A DNA stretch of 6,990 nucleotides from contig NZ_JNWZ01000123.1 of assembly GCF_000716545.1 (NCBI RefSeq), positions 1-6,990 on the forward strand, read 5' to 3'. Of this stretch, positions 5,438 to 6,990 are shown in pieces. A model generated the notes under the pieces. It did no database searches, was not told the origin of the DNA, and worked only from the letters and a program-made list of their open reading frames with translations. Both the position numbers and the translations under genes were made by a program. This DNA comes from Kitasatospora phosalacinea. Its GTDB lineage: Bacteria > Actinomycetota > Actinomycetes > Streptomycetales > Streptomycetaceae. Each line of letters starts with the position of its first letter. Within the stretch, counting starts at the first letter, position 1.

Positions 5438-6271
5438 TCACCAAGTTCGCGGCACCCGCATCGCCATGCCGAGGGTGATGGCCTGGGCGGCCTTGAGCCG
5501 GGCGTCGGCCAGGCGGTCGAGGCCCTGGCGCAGTTCGGCGGGGCGGGGGGAGATCAGGCCGGTGACGGAGTGCGTCACCAGTCCGGCCCGGACGAGGAAC
5601 ACCTGGTAGTAGGCGACCTCGAACCGGGTGTCCTGGACCTCGACTCCGGCGACGCCCTCCACGCACACGGCCTGCGGCGCGTCGGTGAACGCGGTGACCG
5701 CCTTGAGCCGCGTCGCGTGACCGTGCTGCCAGCCCTCCCAGGTCCCCCGCGCGATGGCGTCCGCGCCCCGGACCACCCCGCCGAACACGGTCTGGACGGC
5801 GTCCGGGGCGTACACGGCGCGCAGCGCCGCCGCGTCCCGGGCGTCGGTGGCGGCCCAGATCCGCCGGTGGAGCGCCTGCCCCGGGGTGGGGACGGCGTGC
5901 TGCGCGGGAGCCGGCGCGGGCGGACGGGGCAGGATCGTCCCGGTGACGTGGACCCGCACCCGTCCCGCGTCCAGGGCGAAGACGTCGTAGGTCAGCATCC
6001 GGGCGAACGCGGTCGACACGACGGACTCCACCCGGATCGCGTCCCCCAGGTCGGTGAAGTCCTCCACGGCCGTCGTCGTCACCGCACCGGCGGTGGCGAA
6101 CAGTTGCGAGTAGTCGGCCGCGATCCGCTCGGCGCCGGAGCGGACCGAGCCCGTCGACGAGGACAGCAGGACGGCGTCGGGATGGTGGAGGTCGCGCAGC
6201 GCCGCCACGTCCCGGGCCGCCATCGCGGCGCACCAGCGGTGGTGGAAGACCTGACCTGGCGTCAGTTGCAC
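5438..6271 (-). CDS. Tandem SnoaL/NTF2-like two-domain protein
   Basis: A 277-aa soluble protein made of two copies of the SnoaL-like (NTF2) fold, about residues 4-115 and 129-243, joined by a Pro/Ala linker (PRPPAPAPAQHAVP). The repeats align clearly: TPGQVFHHRWCAAMAARDVA against TPGQALHRRIWAATDARDAA, both followed by a PDAV segment, and VTGTILPRP against VTGLISPRP at their ends. Single-domain members form dimers with a hydrophobic pocket, so this looks like a covalent pseudo-dimer. Ligand or reaction is unknown; the family includes polyketide cyclases and many uncharacterised proteins. I chose the GTG at 6271 because a GGGGGCGGG stretch precedes it at suitable distance and the first domain starts right after. 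A GTG at 6310 is an in-frame alternative adding 13 residues. It converges with the truncated surface-protein fragment, with no gap. Confidence 0.8.
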   Translation of the reverse strand: MQLTPGQVFHHRWCAAMAARDVAALRDLHHPDAVLLSSSTGSVRSGAERIAADYSQLFATAGAVTTTAVEDFTDLGDAIRVESVVSTAFARMLTYDVFALDAGRVRVHVTGTILPRPPAPAPAQHAVPTPGQALHRRIWAATDARDAAALRAVYAPDAVQTVFGGVVRGADAIARGTWEGWQHGHATRLKAVTAFTDAPQAVCVEGVAGVEVQDTRFEVAYYQVFLVRAGLVTHSVTGLISPRPAELRQGLDRLADARLKAAQAITLGMAMRVPRTW

Positions 6272-6510
6272 GGTCCCGCCCCCTACCCGGACTTCTCGCT
6301 GTGGTGCCACCCTACTGCCGCGGGCGCCTGCCGGGCCCGGCTTCCGCGCGGAACCGCCCCAACGAGGACGCGCAGCGACGAGCGGAACCGCCCGCGTCCC
6401 CGGCCCGCGCGGAGACGTGCTGACGGAGGGTGGCGCGCAGGCTACCGTTGGGCGCGTCAGATGACGTAGGCGGCGGGCCGGGCCCGCCGCACGCGGTTGG
6501 GGGTGGGGGC
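6272..6510. other. Divergent intergenic region between the SnoaL-like gene and the broken gene
   Basis: About 240 bases lie between two divergent genes. I see a 12-bp direct repeat, GCGGAACCGCCC, at 6348-6359 and 6382-6393, and a 9-bp-stem hairpin at 6470-6490. A TAGGGT on the minus strand (6314-6309) could be a -10 element for the SnoaL-like gene, which would place its start at 6271 rather than 6310; no matching -35 is evident. No coding sequence is supported here. Confidence 0.4.
6470..6490. repeat. Hairpin with 9-bp stem upstream of the broken gene
   Basis: Arms GCGGCGGGC (6470-6478) and GCCCGCCGC (6482-6490) are exact reverse complements around CGG. It lies about 20 bp before the GTG of the broken plus-strand gene. 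There is no T-run. It may be structural, regulatory or chance in very GC-rich DNA. Confidence 0.4.
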
Positions 6511-6763
6511 GTGTTCGATCCGTTGTCGGTGTCGGCGGTCACGGTCGTGCTGGGCGCGGCCGGGTCCGCAGTGGCCGGGGAGGCCGGGAAGTAGGCGTGG
6601 GAGTCGCTCGGCGGCCTCGCCCAGCGGGTGACGGGCCGACAGGTGCTCGCGCCGGTCGGAGCACAGGAGCGCGAGGCGCTGGCCCGCCTGTTGGTGGAGG
6701 GAGCCCGCAACGACCCGGCGCAGGCCCGGGCGCTGGCCGCTGGATGGGGTGTGTCCAGTGACT
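6511..6763 (+). pseudogene. Broken hypothetical gene: in-frame TAG, then cut by ISL3 insertion
   Basis: From a GTG at 6511, preceded by a G-rich possible ribosome site, the frame reads VFDPLSVSAVTVVLGAAGSA, then VAGEAGK, and meets TAG at 6592-6594. In the same frame it resumes as AWESLGGLAQRVTGRQVLAP, then continues in good coding style (VGAQEREALARLLVEGARND) up to about 6750, where the ISL3 end begins. Its flow across the stop in one frame suggests a single base change, for example a Trp (TGG) or Gln (CAG) codon to TAG. The form resembles small Streptomyces proteins of unknown function that start with a hydrophobic Ala/Gly helix followed by 'EAGK.AWES'; this is recollection, not a search. 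The gene is disabled twice. Confidence 0.6.
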
Positions 6764-6990
6764 GGCTCTGTCCCGTAATCGGTGGTGACGAAGTGTGACG
6801 ACCATCGTTGGCATGGTGTGTGTGATGTCAACGAGCTTGTGGGCGTGGTGTTTTCGGGCTTGTCGGCCTTGGTCGTCGAGGGTGTGGCGGGCGAGGGCAA
6901 GGTCATCCGGGTGTCGGCGCGGACGAGGGATGATCCGGTGCCGTGTCCGGTGTGCGGGCGGCCGACGGGGCGGGTGCACGGCTTCCACGG
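6764..6990 (+). mobile_element. ISL3-family insertion sequence, left end (continues off right edge)
   Basis: The coding style of the preceding gene stops and GGCTCTGTCCCGTAATCGGT begins at 6764, matching the GGCTCT-type ends usual in ISL3 elements. The transposase start follows about 50 bp inside, a normal layout for the family. The other end is outside the window, so completeness and the 8-bp target duplication typical of ISL3 cannot be checked. Confidence 0.65.
6818..6990 (+). CDS. ISL3-family transposase, N-terminal part (runs off right edge)
   Basis: The frame encodes 57 residues, including VFSGLSALVVEGVAGEGKVI and then a zinc-finger segment, DDPVPCPVCGRPTGRVHGFH. This Cys-Pro-x-Cys-Gly followed by R-V-H-G-F/Y-H is the N-terminal zf-ISL3 signature, used for DNA binding ahead of the DDE domain. 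I took the GTG at 6818 as start because it gives the usual length before the 'LFSGL' motif; no convincing ribosome site decides between it and the later GTG at 6839. The catalytic part is beyond the window, so integrity is unknown. Confidence 0.8.
   Translation, partial: MCDVNELVGVVFSGLSALVVEGVAGEGKVIRVSARTRDDPVPCPVCGRPTGRVHGFH

Noticed and set aside
6457..6988. Overlapping minus-strand frames over the right end
   Set aside because: They are antisense to the broken gene and the ISL3 transposase start and show only Arg/Pro/Thr-rich composition.

Overview
The window is very GC-rich, with the strong third-position G/C bias, GTG starts and protein families of a Streptomyces or close actinobacterial relative. 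It looks like an accessory part of the chromosome. Insertion sequences of at least three families (IS5-like, ISAzo13, ISL3) and several broken genes surround a small set of intact cargo genes. All family assignments come from reading motifs by eye; no database search was possible.

Layout. Positions 1-59 (minus) hold the first codons of an IS5-type transposase that continues off the left edge. Positions 99-1136 are a complete IS5-superfamily element with terminal inverted repeats and one DDE transposase (minus). Abutting it, 1139-2853 is a complete ISAzo13-family element with 25-bp inverted repeats, a TTA direct repeat on both sides and a 548-aa transposase (minus). The second element landed on the junction of the first, so the order of insertion can be read directly.

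Positions 3033-4768 (plus) form a two-gene unit. A 53-aa single-span membrane peptide with a LAATG motif overlaps by four bases (GTGA) a processive family-2 glycosyltransferase of the hyaluronan/chitin/cellulose-synthase type. This pair is the most interesting functional content: a probable membrane polysaccharide synthase with a translationally coupled micro-protein, and a 13-bp hairpin just inside the synthase gene.

Positions about 4782-4908 are a decayed transposase tail with a possible IS end. Positions about 4943-5437 are an internal fragment of a probable secreted protein, lacking both a start and a stop. Positions 5438-6271 (minus) encode a protein of two tandem SnoaL/NTF2-like domains. 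Positions 6511-6763 (plus) are a broken gene with an in-frame TAG, cut off by the left end of an ISL3-family element (from about 6764). The ISL3 transposase with its zinc-finger N-terminus runs off the right edge.

I see no tRNA, rRNA, CRISPR array or phage gene. The intact non-mobile genes are the micro-protein, the glycosyltransferase and the double SnoaL protein. The rest records repeated IS insertion and gene decay.
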